Of a stretch of DNA of 20,969 nucleotides, positions 5,480 to 13,452 are shown one piece after another. Below the pieces are notes generated by a model. That model was not told the DNA's origin and made no database searches. It saw only the letters and a list, made by a program, of their open reading frames with translations. Position 1 is the stretch's first letter; each line of letters starts with the position of its first letter. The position numbers were made by a program, and so were the translations under genes. Location of the stretch: NCBI GenBank assembly GCA_964613075.1, contig CAZTFV010000011.1:1-20969 (forward strand), given 5' to 3'. This DNA is from CAYWEP01 sp964613075. GTDB lineage: Bacteria; Patescibacteriota; Microgenomatia; Levybacterales; UBA12049.

Positions 5480-6357
5480 CATTTAGGATATTCGGCATCG
5501 GTACAACAGGTCTTGTGGGTTCGCGAATTGCGCAACTGCTAGAAGGCTCATATTCTATCTCTCATCATTCCTCTCAAACCGGTTTTGATATTACCAACCC
5601 GATGAGCCTCCTCATACTTCATAATGACACGACTCACAATACTGTGCTGCATATGGCTGCAAAAACCGATGTTGACGGTTGTGAAAAAGATAAGGATCTT
5701 GGGGAAGAAGGGCTTGCTTGGAAAATTAATGTATTGGGGACACAGCATATTGTTGATGCATGTAAAACCACAAATAAGAAACTGATTTACATTTCTACGG
5801 ATTTTGTTTTTGATGGAGAAAGTACGCCAGTGGATGGGTATACGGAGGACGATACACCTTCGCCTATTAATTGGTATGGGGTGACTAAGTACGAAGGGGA
5901 AAGGATTGTCATGGAATCAGGTCTTCAGTTTCTTATCTTACGGATAGCCTATCCTTTCCGAAAAGCAGATTCAGGAAAGAAAGACTTCGTCCATGCAATT
6001 TCAGATAGGTTAAAGGTGGGTGAAAAAATCCGGGCGGTCACAAATCATATTATGACACCGACTTTTGTTGACGATATTGCGATTGCGCTAAAAAAATTGT
6101 TAGACACCGGAGCGAGTGGCATTTACCATGTGGTTGGCACGGAGTATATTACCCCTTTTGATGTAGCGGTTCAGATTGCTATGACTTTTCAATTTGATTT
6201 ATCGCTCGTTGAGCCTGTGACTCGGGAGGATTTTTTTAGAGACAGAGCGCCCCGACCGTTTAATCTTTCGATAGAAAATGCTAAAATAGAGCGATTGGGC
6301 GTTAAAATGCGGACATTCACGGAAGGACTAGAAGAAATTCTAAACTCTAAATCCTAA
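5476..6357 (+). CDS. RmlD-like dTDP-4-dehydro-6-deoxysugar reductase
   Basis: 293-residue SDR of the RmlD substrate-binding type, reducing the 4-keto group of a dTDP-6-deoxysugar with NAD(P)H. Glycine motif GTTGLVG at 9-15, HMAAKTDVDGCE, the STDFVFDG block (107-114), YGVTK with Tyr134/Lys138, then MTPTFVDDIA and APRPFNLSIENAKIERLG, matching the C-terminal RmlD layout. It overlaps rmlB by 4 nt (ATGA). RmlD normally acts after the RmlC epimerase, but no rmlC is in the window. The product is therefore dTDP-L-rhamnose only if rmlC lies elsewhere; otherwise dTDP-D-fucose or a similar sugar is possible. The last codons lie in a CTAAA-rich repeat (6338-6366). Confidence 0.83.
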   Translation: MTFRIFGIGTTGLVGSRIAQLLEGSYSISHHSSQTGFDITNPMSLLILHNDTTHNTVLHMAAKTDVDGCEKDKDLGEEGLAWKINVLGTQHIVDACKTTNKKLIYISTDFVFDGESTPVDGYTEDDTPSPINWYGVTKYEGERIVMESGLQFLILRIAYPFRKADSGKKDFVHAISDRLKVGEKIRAVTNHIMTPTFVDDIAIALKKLLDTGASGIYHVVGTEYITPFDVAVQIAMTFQFDLSLVEPVTREDFFRDRAPRPFNLSIENAKIERLGVKMRTFTEGLEEILNSKS

Positions 6358-6372
6358 ATTCCAATTAATTTT

Positions 6373-7689
6373 ATGACTCTTACTTTTATCGGTCATGGGT
6401 ATGTCGGGTTAGTAAGCGCAACGGTTTTTGCCGATTTGGGCAATAAAGTCTGGGTTATCGGCCACACTCCTGAGAAAATTAAGACTCTAAAAAAAGGTAT
6501 TATCCCGATTTATGAGCCCGGGCTTGAGGAGTTGGTTCGGCGTAATATAAAGGCAAAACGGCTCCTTTTTACGCTTGATTACTCTCCCGCAATTGCGCAG
6601 TCGGATGTTGTCTTTATCGCTGTTGGGACTCCGCCGAGTGGGAATGGCGAAGCAGATCTTTCTGTAGTGTTTGACGTTGCCAAAAAACTTGGGCAACACC
6701 TAGATGGCTATACTGTGGTTATTACAAAAAGCACTGTACCTGTTGGGACAAGTGAAAAAATACGAAAGATTATTGAGGAAGTAAAGCCACAAAAAGCAGA
6801 GTTTGATTATGCATCGGTGCCAGAATTTTTGCGTGAAGGACAGGCTATCTCTGATACGCTTCATCCTGATCGGATTGTGATCGGTACAGACTCTCCTCGG
6901 GCGCAGGATACATTGGTTGAGTTGCATAAACCCATTGTCGTTGAGGGAACTACAGAATCGCAGATGGTACTCACAAATATTCCTACCTCAGAGATGATTA
7001 AATATGCATCAAATGCGTTTTTGGCAACGAAAATATCTTTCGCGAATGCAATCGCCCAATTATCAGAGCGAACCTACGCGGATGGTCCGAAAGTTCTTGA
7101 GGCAATAGGTCTTGATAGAAGGATCGGAAGCTCATTTCTTAATGCCGGCGTTGGTTATGGCGGAAGTTGCTTTCCTAAAGACGTTAAAGCTCTCATCGTT
7201 ATCGCAAAGCGCCATGGTTATGAATTCAATCTGTTAAAAGAAGTTGAGGCAATAAATAGGCAGGCTATGCAGAGCGTTGTACAAAAGGCCAAAAAACTTC
7301 TCGGAGACATTGAGGGCAAGGTCGTCACCATACTTGGGCTATCATTTAAGCCCGATACGGATGACATGCGTGATGCACCCTCAATTGTCGTAGTACGAGA
7401 ATTGGCAAAAAAGGGTGTGAAGATCCATGCATATGATCCAATTGCCATGGAGAATGCGAAGAAAATATTTTCAGACGTGCGAGCGATAGAGTATTTCCCT
7501 GATGCGTATGCTGCTGTTGCAGGGAGTGATCTTCTTGTTGTTATGACTGAGTGGAATGAGTTTATGCAACTTGATCTTAATAAGATTAAAAAGATCATGC
7601 GAGAGCCAAATATGATTGATGGGAGAAATATCTACATTCCCGAGAAAGCTTTGGCACTTGGTTTTCAGTATCTTGGTGTTGGAAGATGA
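6373..7689 (+). CDS. ugd: UDP-glucose 6-dehydrogenase
   Basis: 438 residues, normal length. Oxidises UDP-glucose to UDP-glucuronate with two NAD+. NAD loop GHGYVG (7-12; His instead of the more usual small residue at position 8), YEPGL (47-51), AVGTPP, TKSTVPVGT (118-126), PEFLREG (150-156) and the catalytic Cys266 in GVGYGGSCFPKD, followed by the C-terminal GLSFKPDTDDMRDAPS block. It supplies UDP-GlcA to the UDP-xylose synthase at 9635. The start follows the rmlD-like gene by 15 nt without a clear Shine-Dalgarno site; it overlaps rmd by 4 nt. Confidence 0.93.
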   Translation: MTLTFIGHGYVGLVSATVFADLGNKVWVIGHTPEKIKTLKKGIIPIYEPGLEELVRRNIKAKRLLFTLDYSPAIAQSDVVFIAVGTPPSGNGEADLSVVFDVAKKLGQHLDGYTVVITKSTVPVGTSEKIRKIIEEVKPQKAEFDYASVPEFLREGQAISDTLHPDRIVIGTDSPRAQDTLVELHKPIVVEGTTESQMVLTNIPTSEMIKYASNAFLATKISFANAIAQLSERTYADGPKVLEAIGLDRRIGSSFLNAGVGYGGSCFPKDVKALIVIAKRHGYEFNLLKEVEAINRQAMQSVVQKAKKLLGDIEGKVVTILGLSFKPDTDDMRDAPSIVVVRELAKKGVKIHAYDPIAMENAKKIFSDVRAIEYFPDAYAAVAGSDLLVVMTEWNEFMQLDLNKIKKIMREPNMIDGRNIYIPEKALALGFQYLGVGR

Positions 7690-8645
7690 AAAAAATCCTG
7701 ATCACCGGTATATCGGGTTTTGTAGGAGGATTTCTTGCAGAACATCTCGTAAAAACTCAAAATGAGAATACCATTATCGGCACGTATTTAGTGAAGCCCC
7801 ATGTTTCTTTTCTCGATGGGATTTCACAAAAGCCAGAACTATATCAGGTTGATCTGATCGACCAACAAGAAGTTCATGGTCTCATTAAGCAAATACGACC
7901 GGATATCATTTATCATCTGGCTGCACTATCCTCACCCGCTGAAAGCTTTAAGAATCCTGCCCAGACAATCAGCAACAATATAAATGCCCAGATCAACCTC
8001 CTCGAGGCGGTGCGGAAAAATAACCTCACAGAAACAAAAATACTAATTGTTTCGTCATCAGAGGTGTACGGCGTCATTGATCCATCAGACCTGCCTGTTG
8101 ATGAAGATACGCCGCTTAGACCGGTGAGCCCATATGGCGTGTCAAAAATTGCCCAGGATTACCTTGGGCTCCAGTATTTCAATGCTTATCACATGGGGAT
8201 TTACCGGGTGAGGCCGTTTAACCACATCGGTCCGGGACAGTCTCCCCATTTTGTTGTTTCATCTTTTGCAAGGCAAATCGCGGAGATAGAAAAAGGAAAG
8301 AAAGAGCCAGTATTTACAGTGGGCAACCTTCACGCTAAACGAGATTTTACCGATGTGCGAGATATTGTCGTCGCGTACGCATTGATTCTACATGGAGGAA
8401 AGGCAGGAGATGTGTATAATGTCGGCTCGGGAGTTGTACACAGCATCTCAGATATTTTGGATATTCTCCTTTCCATGGCAAAAATCAAAATTACCGTTAA
8501 GGTTGATGAGGCATTGTTCCGCCCCGGGGACGTTCCGGAAATTGTGTGTGACAATAAAAAGATTAAGACACTTGGTTGGAAACCGACAATACCCATTGAG
8601 AAATCCCTTTCCGATACGCTTGAGTATTGGCGAAGTATCGTTTAG
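7686..8645 (+). CDS. rmd: GDP-6-deoxy-D-mannose reductase (GDP-D-rhamnose forming)
   Basis: 319-residue extended SDR. Reduces GDP-4-keto-6-deoxymannose, made by the neighbouring gmd product, to GDP-D-rhamnose. Glycine motif GISGFVG (8-14), HLAALSSPAESF, SSSEVYG (123-129) and YGVSK with Tyr150/Lys154. The block RPFNHIGPGQSPHFVVSSFA and VGNLHAKRDFTDVRD are what distinguish Rmd from general epimerases. Overlaps ugd by 4 nt (ATGA), and gmd begins 15 nt after it. Cytosolic. A related GDP-sugar reductase specificity cannot be fully excluded. Confidence 0.88.
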   Translation: MKKILITGISGFVGGFLAEHLVKTQNENTIIGTYLVKPHVSFLDGISQKPELYQVDLIDQQEVHGLIKQIRPDIIYHLAALSSPAESFKNPAQTISNNINAQINLLEAVRKNNLTETKILIVSSSEVYGVIDPSDLPVDEDTPLRPVSPYGVSKIAQDYLGLQYFNAYHMGIYRVRPFNHIGPGQSPHFVVSSFARQIAEIEKGKKEPVFTVGNLHAKRDFTDVRDIVVAYALILHGGKAGDVYNVGSGVVHSISDILDILLSMAKIKITVKVDEALFRPGDVPEIVCDNKKIKTLGWKPTIPIEKSLSDTLEYWRSIV

Positions 8646-8660
8646 AATTAGATAAAGATT

Positions 8661-9635
8661 ATGGCAAAAAAAGCTCTCATAACAGGAGTAACCGGTCAAG
8701 ACGGTTCATATTTGGCTGAGTTTTTGCTTGAGAAGGGGTATTCGGTATTCGGGCTAACGCGAAGAACCAGCACAATTAACTATGAACGGATTAAACATCT
8801 TGAGGAAGAAATACAACTCATTCAAGGGGATTTGCTTGACCAGTCTTCTTTGGCTGCAGCGTTGTCAGAAACACAGCCGGATGAAGTATACAACTTGGCT
8901 GCTCAATCATTTGTAGCAACTTCATGGAATCAGCCCGTATTGACAGGGGAGTTCACTGCGCTGGGCGTGACGAGGATGCTTGAAGCGATAAGATCTGTCA
9001 AGCCAGACATTAAATTTTACCAGGCCTCTTCTTCTGAAATGTTCGGTAAAGTGACGGAAACGCCGCAAAAAGAGACGACGCGTTTTTACCCGCGAAGCCC
9101 ATATGGTGTGGCAAAGGTATATGGACACTATATAACGGTAAATTATCGCGAAAGTTACAACTTATACGCGTGTTCGGGGATACTTTTCAACCATGAATCC
9201 CCGAGGCGTGGACTTGAATTTGTGACACGAAAAATTAGCAACGCGGTCGCAAGAATCAGCCTCGGAAAACAGAAAAAACTGGAGCTTGGGAATCTCGATG
9301 CCAAGCGGGATTGGGGATTTGCCGGAGATTATGTCGAAGCAATGTGGATGATGCTGCAGCAACATGAGCCTGATGATTATGTTATTGCGACCGGGGAGAA
9401 TCATAGTGTTAAGGAATTTGTTGAGTTGGCATTTCAGGCTGTTGGTATTTCTGATTGGGAGAAATATGTTGAGGCGAATAAGAAAGAGTATATGCGACCT
9501 GCAGAGGTAGATTATCTGATCGGCGACTACAGCAAAGCAGGGAAAAGACTCGGATGGGAGCCCAAAACCAGCTTTACTGCATTGGTTGAGATGATGGTGA
9601 AGTCAGATATTGAAATGGAGAAAAACAAACACTGA
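8661..9635 (+). CDS. gmd: GDP-mannose 4,6-dehydratase
   Basis: 324 residues. Converts GDP-D-mannose to GDP-4-keto-6-deoxy-D-mannose. Family hallmarks: GVTGQDGSYLAEFLLEKGY near the start, YNLAAQSFVATSW (77-89), ASSSEMFG (122-129), YGVAK with Tyr148/Lys152, the near-invariant LFNHESPRRG (175-184) and RDWGFAGDYVEAMW (216-229). With rmd just upstream, the pair makes GDP-D-rhamnose; no fcl (GDP-fucose synthase) is present here. No GDP-mannose pyrophosphorylase gene is in the window, so GDP-mannose must come from elsewhere. TGATG overlap with the next gene. Confidence 0.96.
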   Translation: MAKKALITGVTGQDGSYLAEFLLEKGYSVFGLTRRTSTINYERIKHLEEEIQLIQGDLLDQSSLAAALSETQPDEVYNLAAQSFVATSWNQPVLTGEFTALGVTRMLEAIRSVKPDIKFYQASSSEMFGKVTETPQKETTRFYPRSPYGVAKVYGHYITVNYRESYNLYACSGILFNHESPRRGLEFVTRKISNAVARISLGKQKKLELGNLDAKRDWGFAGDYVEAMWMMLQQHEPDDYVIATGENHSVKEFVELAFQAVGISDWEKYVEANKKEYMRPAEVDYLIGDYSKAGKRLGWEPKTSFTALVEMMVKSDIEMEKNKH

Positions 9636-10588
9636 TGCGAAAAATACTTGTTGCCGGTGGAGCAGGATTTATCGGATCACATCTTTGTGAGAGACTATTG
9701 GCTGAGAACTATGAAGTTATTTGCGTTGACAATCTCATAACCGGATCAGAAGAGAATCTTCGTACACTGCAAAACAATAAGCATTTTAGCTTTTTAAAGC
9801 ACGATGTCATTTTGCCCTTACCTGAAAATATTTCTGCAGAAATCATTTTTCATTTAGCATCTCCCGCTTCTCCAAATCACCATAGCGCGATTAGCTACCG
9901 TGCGTTGCCAATGGAGACTATGATGGTTAATACGGTTGGGACGCTTGAACTTTTAAAATTTGCAAAAAAGCATACAGCCAAGTTCTTGTTCGCGTCTACG
10001 TCAGAAGTATATGGCGATCCGCTGGAGCATCCGCAGAAAGAAGAGTATCGCGGAAATGTCTCAACTATCGGTCCCCGATCGGCCTACGATGAGTCAAAGC
10101 GCTTCGGTGAAACGTTAACTTCGTACTTTTGGCGGCAGGTTGGACTTGATGCTCGTATTGCCAGAATTTTTAATACGTATGGACCCAGGATGCAAAAAGA
10201 AGATAAGCGGATGATTATTTCCTTTATTACCAGCGCGCTTTTGGCTGAGCCGATTACAGTATTCGGAGACGGATCACAGACCAGATCCCTGTGCTACATA
10301 AATGATATGGTTGAGGGCTTAATGCGATTGATGTTTATGTCCAACACTTCAGGACAGGTAGTGAATCTCGGTTCTCAGGAAGAATATACGGTTCTGGAGT
10401 ATGCTAAGATAGTGAAGAGTCTTATAAATACTGACAGTGAAATCGTCTTTGCGGAGAGCCTTCCTGAGGATGATCCATTGAGGCGACGGCCGGATATAAC
10501 AAAGGCGAAAGAGTTATTGCAGTGGACTCCTTCTATCGGTCTTGAGGAGGGAATAAAGAAAACAATTGATTATTTTAAAACAATATGA
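9635..10588 (+). CDS. UDP-glucuronate decarboxylase (UDP-xylose synthase)
   Basis: 317-residue SDR converting UDP-glucuronate to UDP-xylose. GGAGFIG at 8-14, the substrate motif HLASPASP (73-80), STSEVYGDPLEHPQ (121-134), YDESKR with Tyr151/Lys155, ARIFNTYGPRM, and VFGDGSQTRSLCYI, all as in bacterial UXS. The substrate comes from the ugd product three genes upstream. It overlaps gmd by 1 nt and the GT2-GtrA gene by 4 nt. A second, divergent member of the family is at 14703. Confidence 0.92.
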   Translation: MRKILVAGGAGFIGSHLCERLLAENYEVICVDNLITGSEENLRTLQNNKHFSFLKHDVILPLPENISAEIIFHLASPASPNHHSAISYRALPMETMMVNTVGTLELLKFAKKHTAKFLFASTSEVYGDPLEHPQKEEYRGNVSTIGPRSAYDESKRFGETLTSYFWRQVGLDARIARIFNTYGPRMQKEDKRMIISFITSALLAEPITVFGDGSQTRSLCYINDMVEGLMRLMFMSNTSGQVVNLGSQEEYTVLEYAKIVKSLINTDSEIVFAESLPEDDPLRRRPDITKAKELLQWTPSIGLEEGIKKTIDYFKTI

Positions 10589-11754
10589 ACGTAGTTATCG
10601 TATTGCCGACATATAACGAAAAAGGAAATATTGAGAAATTGATCACTATTTTGGAAAAAGAGGTTTTTCCGCACATAAAGAACCATGAAATGTCTATTTT
10701 GGTTGCTGATGATAATTCTCCCGATGGAACAGCTGATGAAGTACGAAAACTAATGAAACAATACTCCAATATTGGCCTTAATATGGGGGAAAAACAAGGA
10801 TTAGGTGCAGCGTATATCCGTGCTATGACGTATGCAGTAGATAAAATGCATGCTGAAGTATTATTTGAAATGGATGCCGACTTAATGCATGATCCTCACA
10901 AGGTCCCTGAGTTTTTGAAGAAAATTGATGAAGGGTACGATATAGTTGTAGGAACTCGCTATAGTGATGGTGGTTCGATGCCTCCAGAGTGGAAAATTCA
11001 TAGAAAAATATTTTCTGTCACTGCTAATTTTTTGGTTCGTGGTATTCTTATGCGTTTCTGGATTCATGATTGGACCGGTGGGTTCAGGGCACTTAAAAAA
11101 GAAGTCTTTTTGAAAGAGAAAAACAAATTGCTTCAATACAGTGGATATACATTCCAGGTGGCTTTTTTACATCAAGCAATGCAAGATGGTTTTAAGGTTG
11201 GCGAGGTGCCATTTCTAGCAAGAGATAGGACACTAGGTAGGTCAAAAATCGCGCCACTTGAATATATTGTCAATCTTTTTAAATATGTTATTGTTGCACG
11301 GTTTTGGGAGTTGGTTCATTCTCCGTTTTTGAAATACGGCGTAACAGGATTTGTAGGCTATATTATTAATGCCGTTGCTATTGAGATATTCAGGCAATAC
11401 GTCGGCTTACCTTCTGTCTGGTCAGCTTTTATTGCCGCTGAGCTTTCAATAGTTTGGAATTTTAATGTTAATAATTTTTGGGCTTTCTCAAGTCAGAAAA
11501 TCGATAATCCTCTAAAGCTGCTTTTGAAATTTGTCCAGTTCAACCTTGTTTCTGCAGGATCTGTAGGTATTATAACCTTGTCGATATATTTTTCCACGGA
11601 AATTTTCGCTGATACAATATTTGTTCGGCAGATAACCTTGCCTCTGGCAGTTGGCTTTCTTGTGATTCCTTACAGTTATAGTATGTATAATATTTTTATA
11701 TGGAAAAGATGGCATATTCCATTTTTGGCCAGGCTGCAAAAGATGGCGGGGTGA
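10585..11754 (+). CDS. Polyprenyl-phosphate sugar synthase (GT2, DPM1-like) fused to GtrA membrane domain
   Basis: 389 residues. The N-terminal ~240 form a GT2 domain like dolichol-phosphate mannosyltransferase: LPTYNEKGNI (7-16), ADDNSPDGTAD (41-51), the catalytic MDADLMHDP (96-104), GTRYSDGG and IHDWTGGFRALKK. Residues ~248-375 form a GtrA-like domain of four helices, with KYGVTGFVGYIINAV at its start and a WNFNVNNFWAF motif typical of GtrA. It should load a sugar onto a polyprenyl phosphate, and the GtrA part may help move it across the membrane. Overlaps UXS by 4 nt (ATGA) and couples to the GT-C enzyme that follows, its likely partner. Confidence 0.9.
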   Translation: MNVVIVLPTYNEKGNIEKLITILEKEVFPHIKNHEMSILVADDNSPDGTADEVRKLMKQYSNIGLNMGEKQGLGAAYIRAMTYAVDKMHAEVLFEMDADLMHDPHKVPEFLKKIDEGYDIVVGTRYSDGGSMPPEWKIHRKIFSVTANFLVRGILMRFWIHDWTGGFRALKKEVFLKEKNKLLQYSGYTFQVAFLHQAMQDGFKVGEVPFLARDRTLGRSKIAPLEYIVNLFKYVIVARFWELVHSPFLKYGVTGFVGYIINAVAIEIFRQYVGLPSVWSAFIAAELSIVWNFNVNNFWAFSSQKIDNPLKLLLKFVQFNLVSAGSVGIITLSIYFSTEIFADTIFVRQITLPLAVGFLVIPYSYSMYNIFIWKRWHIPFLARLQKMAG

Positions 11755-13295
11755 TCAGAATTAAGAATGTTTTTCCGCTGTTAATTATCCTAGCGATACT
11801 CTTACTGGCTGCGTTTTTGAGATTGTATAAGATTTCCGAATACATGACGTTTTTGGGTGACGAAGGAAGGGATGTGATCATTGCGCGTCAAATATCCCAG
11901 GGATACTTTACCCTTCTCGGTCCGCGTTCATCGGCAGCTGATTTTTTTTATGGCCCGATTTATTACTACATGATTACGCCCTTCTTATGGTTTTTCCGCT
12001 ATGATCCTGTCGGACCGGCGGTAATGGTAGCTTTGATCGGCATTGCGACCGTATATCTTGTGTATAGAGTAGGGAAAGAGTTTTTCGGCTCCGAGTATAT
12101 AGGACTATCGGCGGCAGCGCTCTATGCCGTTTCTCCCATTATGATTGCGTACTCGCGGTCGTCCTGGAATCCAAACCCGTTGCCTTTTGTTTCTCTTCTT
12201 ACACTTTATTCTTTGTATAAAGCAGTATCCTCAAAGAGAGTTTGGTTGTTTCTTTTGATCGGTATACTCCTCGGAATTGCCATGCAGCTGCAGTATCTTG
12301 CTTTGTTTTTAGCGGTAATTGTCGCTGTCTTTACTTTTATCGGAACTTGGTATGTGGTGAAAAAAATTGATCTACTTCTATTAGCAAAACGGTACGCAAC
12401 GATATTTATCGGTTTTCTGATTGGGTTTTCGCCTTTTTTAGCTTTTGAGATGCGGCATGGATTTCCCAACTTCAAAACGATTCTCCGATACATTTTCACT
12501 GATGAGCTGCTACCGGTTGATTATGAAGAGAAGTTTTTCCCATTAACTGTTTTGAGCGTTGTATTTCGTCTCTTTGGAAGATTAATCACGAGGTATCCGC
12601 CACCGGAACAGGTAAACATCGGAATACACCCTGAAATTTTTGTTTGGTATGTTCTGACTATAGTTCTTATAATTGTGACTCTCTTCTTTTTTGTGAAGAT
12701 GAAACTATCATTGGCAAAAGTATTGCTTTTGGTTTGGTTTGTCTTGGGAGTTGGATTATTTGGGTTGTATAAAGATCAGATCTATGACTATCATTTCGGA
12801 TTTATGTTCGCCCTGCCATTTCTTCTGGTAGGAAATTTATTTATGCAAATTGCATCGGTTAAAAAATCCAAGGTAGCATTGTCTATTTCTTTCTTATTAT
12901 TTGCATTTCTCTTTATTTTCAATCTTTATGGAAATCCATTTAGAGATCCGCCTAATAGACAGAAAGATCAGGTGAAGCAGATTGCGGAGTTTGTTATTTC
13001 CAAAACCGATAACATGTCCTTTAATTTCGCATTACTGACACAGGGTAATTCCGATCATGGGTACCGCTACTTTATGGAACTGGCGGGTAAAACACCGACA
13101 ACTATTGAGAATCCGCAAATAGATCCGCAAAGGTCATCGGTTACCGATCAATTGCTGGTTGTTTGTGAGGATCCACAGTGTCATCCTTTGGGAGATTCAT
13201 TATGGGAGGTTGCGGGTTTTGGTAGAGCAGAAATCGCCGGCGAGTGGCAGGTATCGGTGGTCAAAGTATATAAATTGATACATTACAATGAATAA
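11751..13295 (+). CDS. GT-C membrane glycosyltransferase (ArnT/PMT-like)
   Basis: Polytopic protein with about ten to twelve hydrophobic helices and a soluble C-terminal tail of about 100 residues. The first outer loop carries GDEGRD, the acidic pair typical of GT-C enzymes that take sugar from a polyprenyl phosphate. I prefer GTG 11751 (VIRIKNVFPLL), which overlaps the preceding stop by 4 nt (GTGA) like its neighbours. ATG 11700 would overlap by 55 nt and add 17 residues before the first helix, but remains possible. The acceptor (lipid, glycan or secreted protein) cannot be read from sequence. Donor synthesis by the GT2-GtrA gene just upstream is the natural pairing. Confidence 0.82.
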   Translation: MIRIKNVFPLLIILAILLLAAFLRLYKISEYMTFLGDEGRDVIIARQISQGYFTLLGPRSSAADFFYGPIYYYMITPFLWFFRYDPVGPAVMVALIGIATVYLVYRVGKEFFGSEYIGLSAAALYAVSPIMIAYSRSSWNPNPLPFVSLLTLYSLYKAVSSKRVWLFLLIGILLGIAMQLQYLALFLAVIVAVFTFIGTWYVVKKIDLLLLAKRYATIFIGFLIGFSPFLAFEMRHGFPNFKTILRYIFTDELLPVDYEEKFFPLTVLSVVFRLFGRLITRYPPPEQVNIGIHPEIFVWYVLTIVLIIVTLFFFVKMKLSLAKVLLLVWFVLGVGLFGLYKDQIYDYHFGFMFALPFLLVGNLFMQIASVKKSKVALSISFLLFAFLFIFNLYGNPFRDPPNRQKDQVKQIAEFVISKTDNMSFNFALLTQGNSDHGYRYFMELAGKTPTTIENPQIDPQRSSVTDQLLVVCEDPQCHPLGDSLWEVAGFGRAEIAGEWQVSVVKVYKLIHYNE

Positions 13296-13320
13296 ATTTA
13301 TTTTTTTTATATTGCGCTAA

Positions 13321-13349
13321 TTGACAAAACTCATGTAAGCTTTTACAAT
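13321..13349 (+). promoter_or_regulatory. Consensus sigma70-type promoter of the second glycan unit
   Basis: A perfect -35 TTGACA (13321-13326), a 17-nt spacer and -10 TACAAT (13344-13349, five of six matches). Transcription would start near 13356, giving a leader of about 97 nt before the gene at 13453. This 157-nt gap is the only one of this size in the glycan run after rmlA. At its left edge, AATAAATTTATT and a T-run (13291-13308) overlap the previous stop but lack the GC needed for a convincing terminator. Confidence 0.75.
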
Positions 13350-13389
13350 TATTTTACTTGTTGTTTGACTTCTCTGCCTCAGTCACTTC

Positions 13390-13402
13390 GACAAACTTTG
13401 TC
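13390..13402. promoter_or_regulatory. Short inverted repeat in the untranslated leader
   Basis: GACAAA and TTTGTC flank a single C, a perfect 6-bp inverted repeat about 35-47 nt downstream of the predicted transcription start. It could be an operator half-pair, a small RNA hairpin or the remnant of a dispersed element (the flanking CACTTCGAC resembles the tails of the start-codon elements). Function unknown. Confidence 0.25.
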
Positions 13403-13452
13403 TTCTCGTTGTATGTTTTAAATAACTGACAATCCGATTTGCTGGAGATGAG

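Noticed and set aside
11700..11750. ATG 11700 as start of the GT-C gene
   Set aside because: It would overlap the upstream gene by 55 nt; GTG 11751 gives the 4-nt overlap typical of this run. Kept as an alternative, not excluded.
13291..13308. Intrinsic terminator after the GT-C gene
   Set aside because: The AATAAATTTATT stem has no G or C and overlaps the stop codon; only the T-run fits, so support is too weak.
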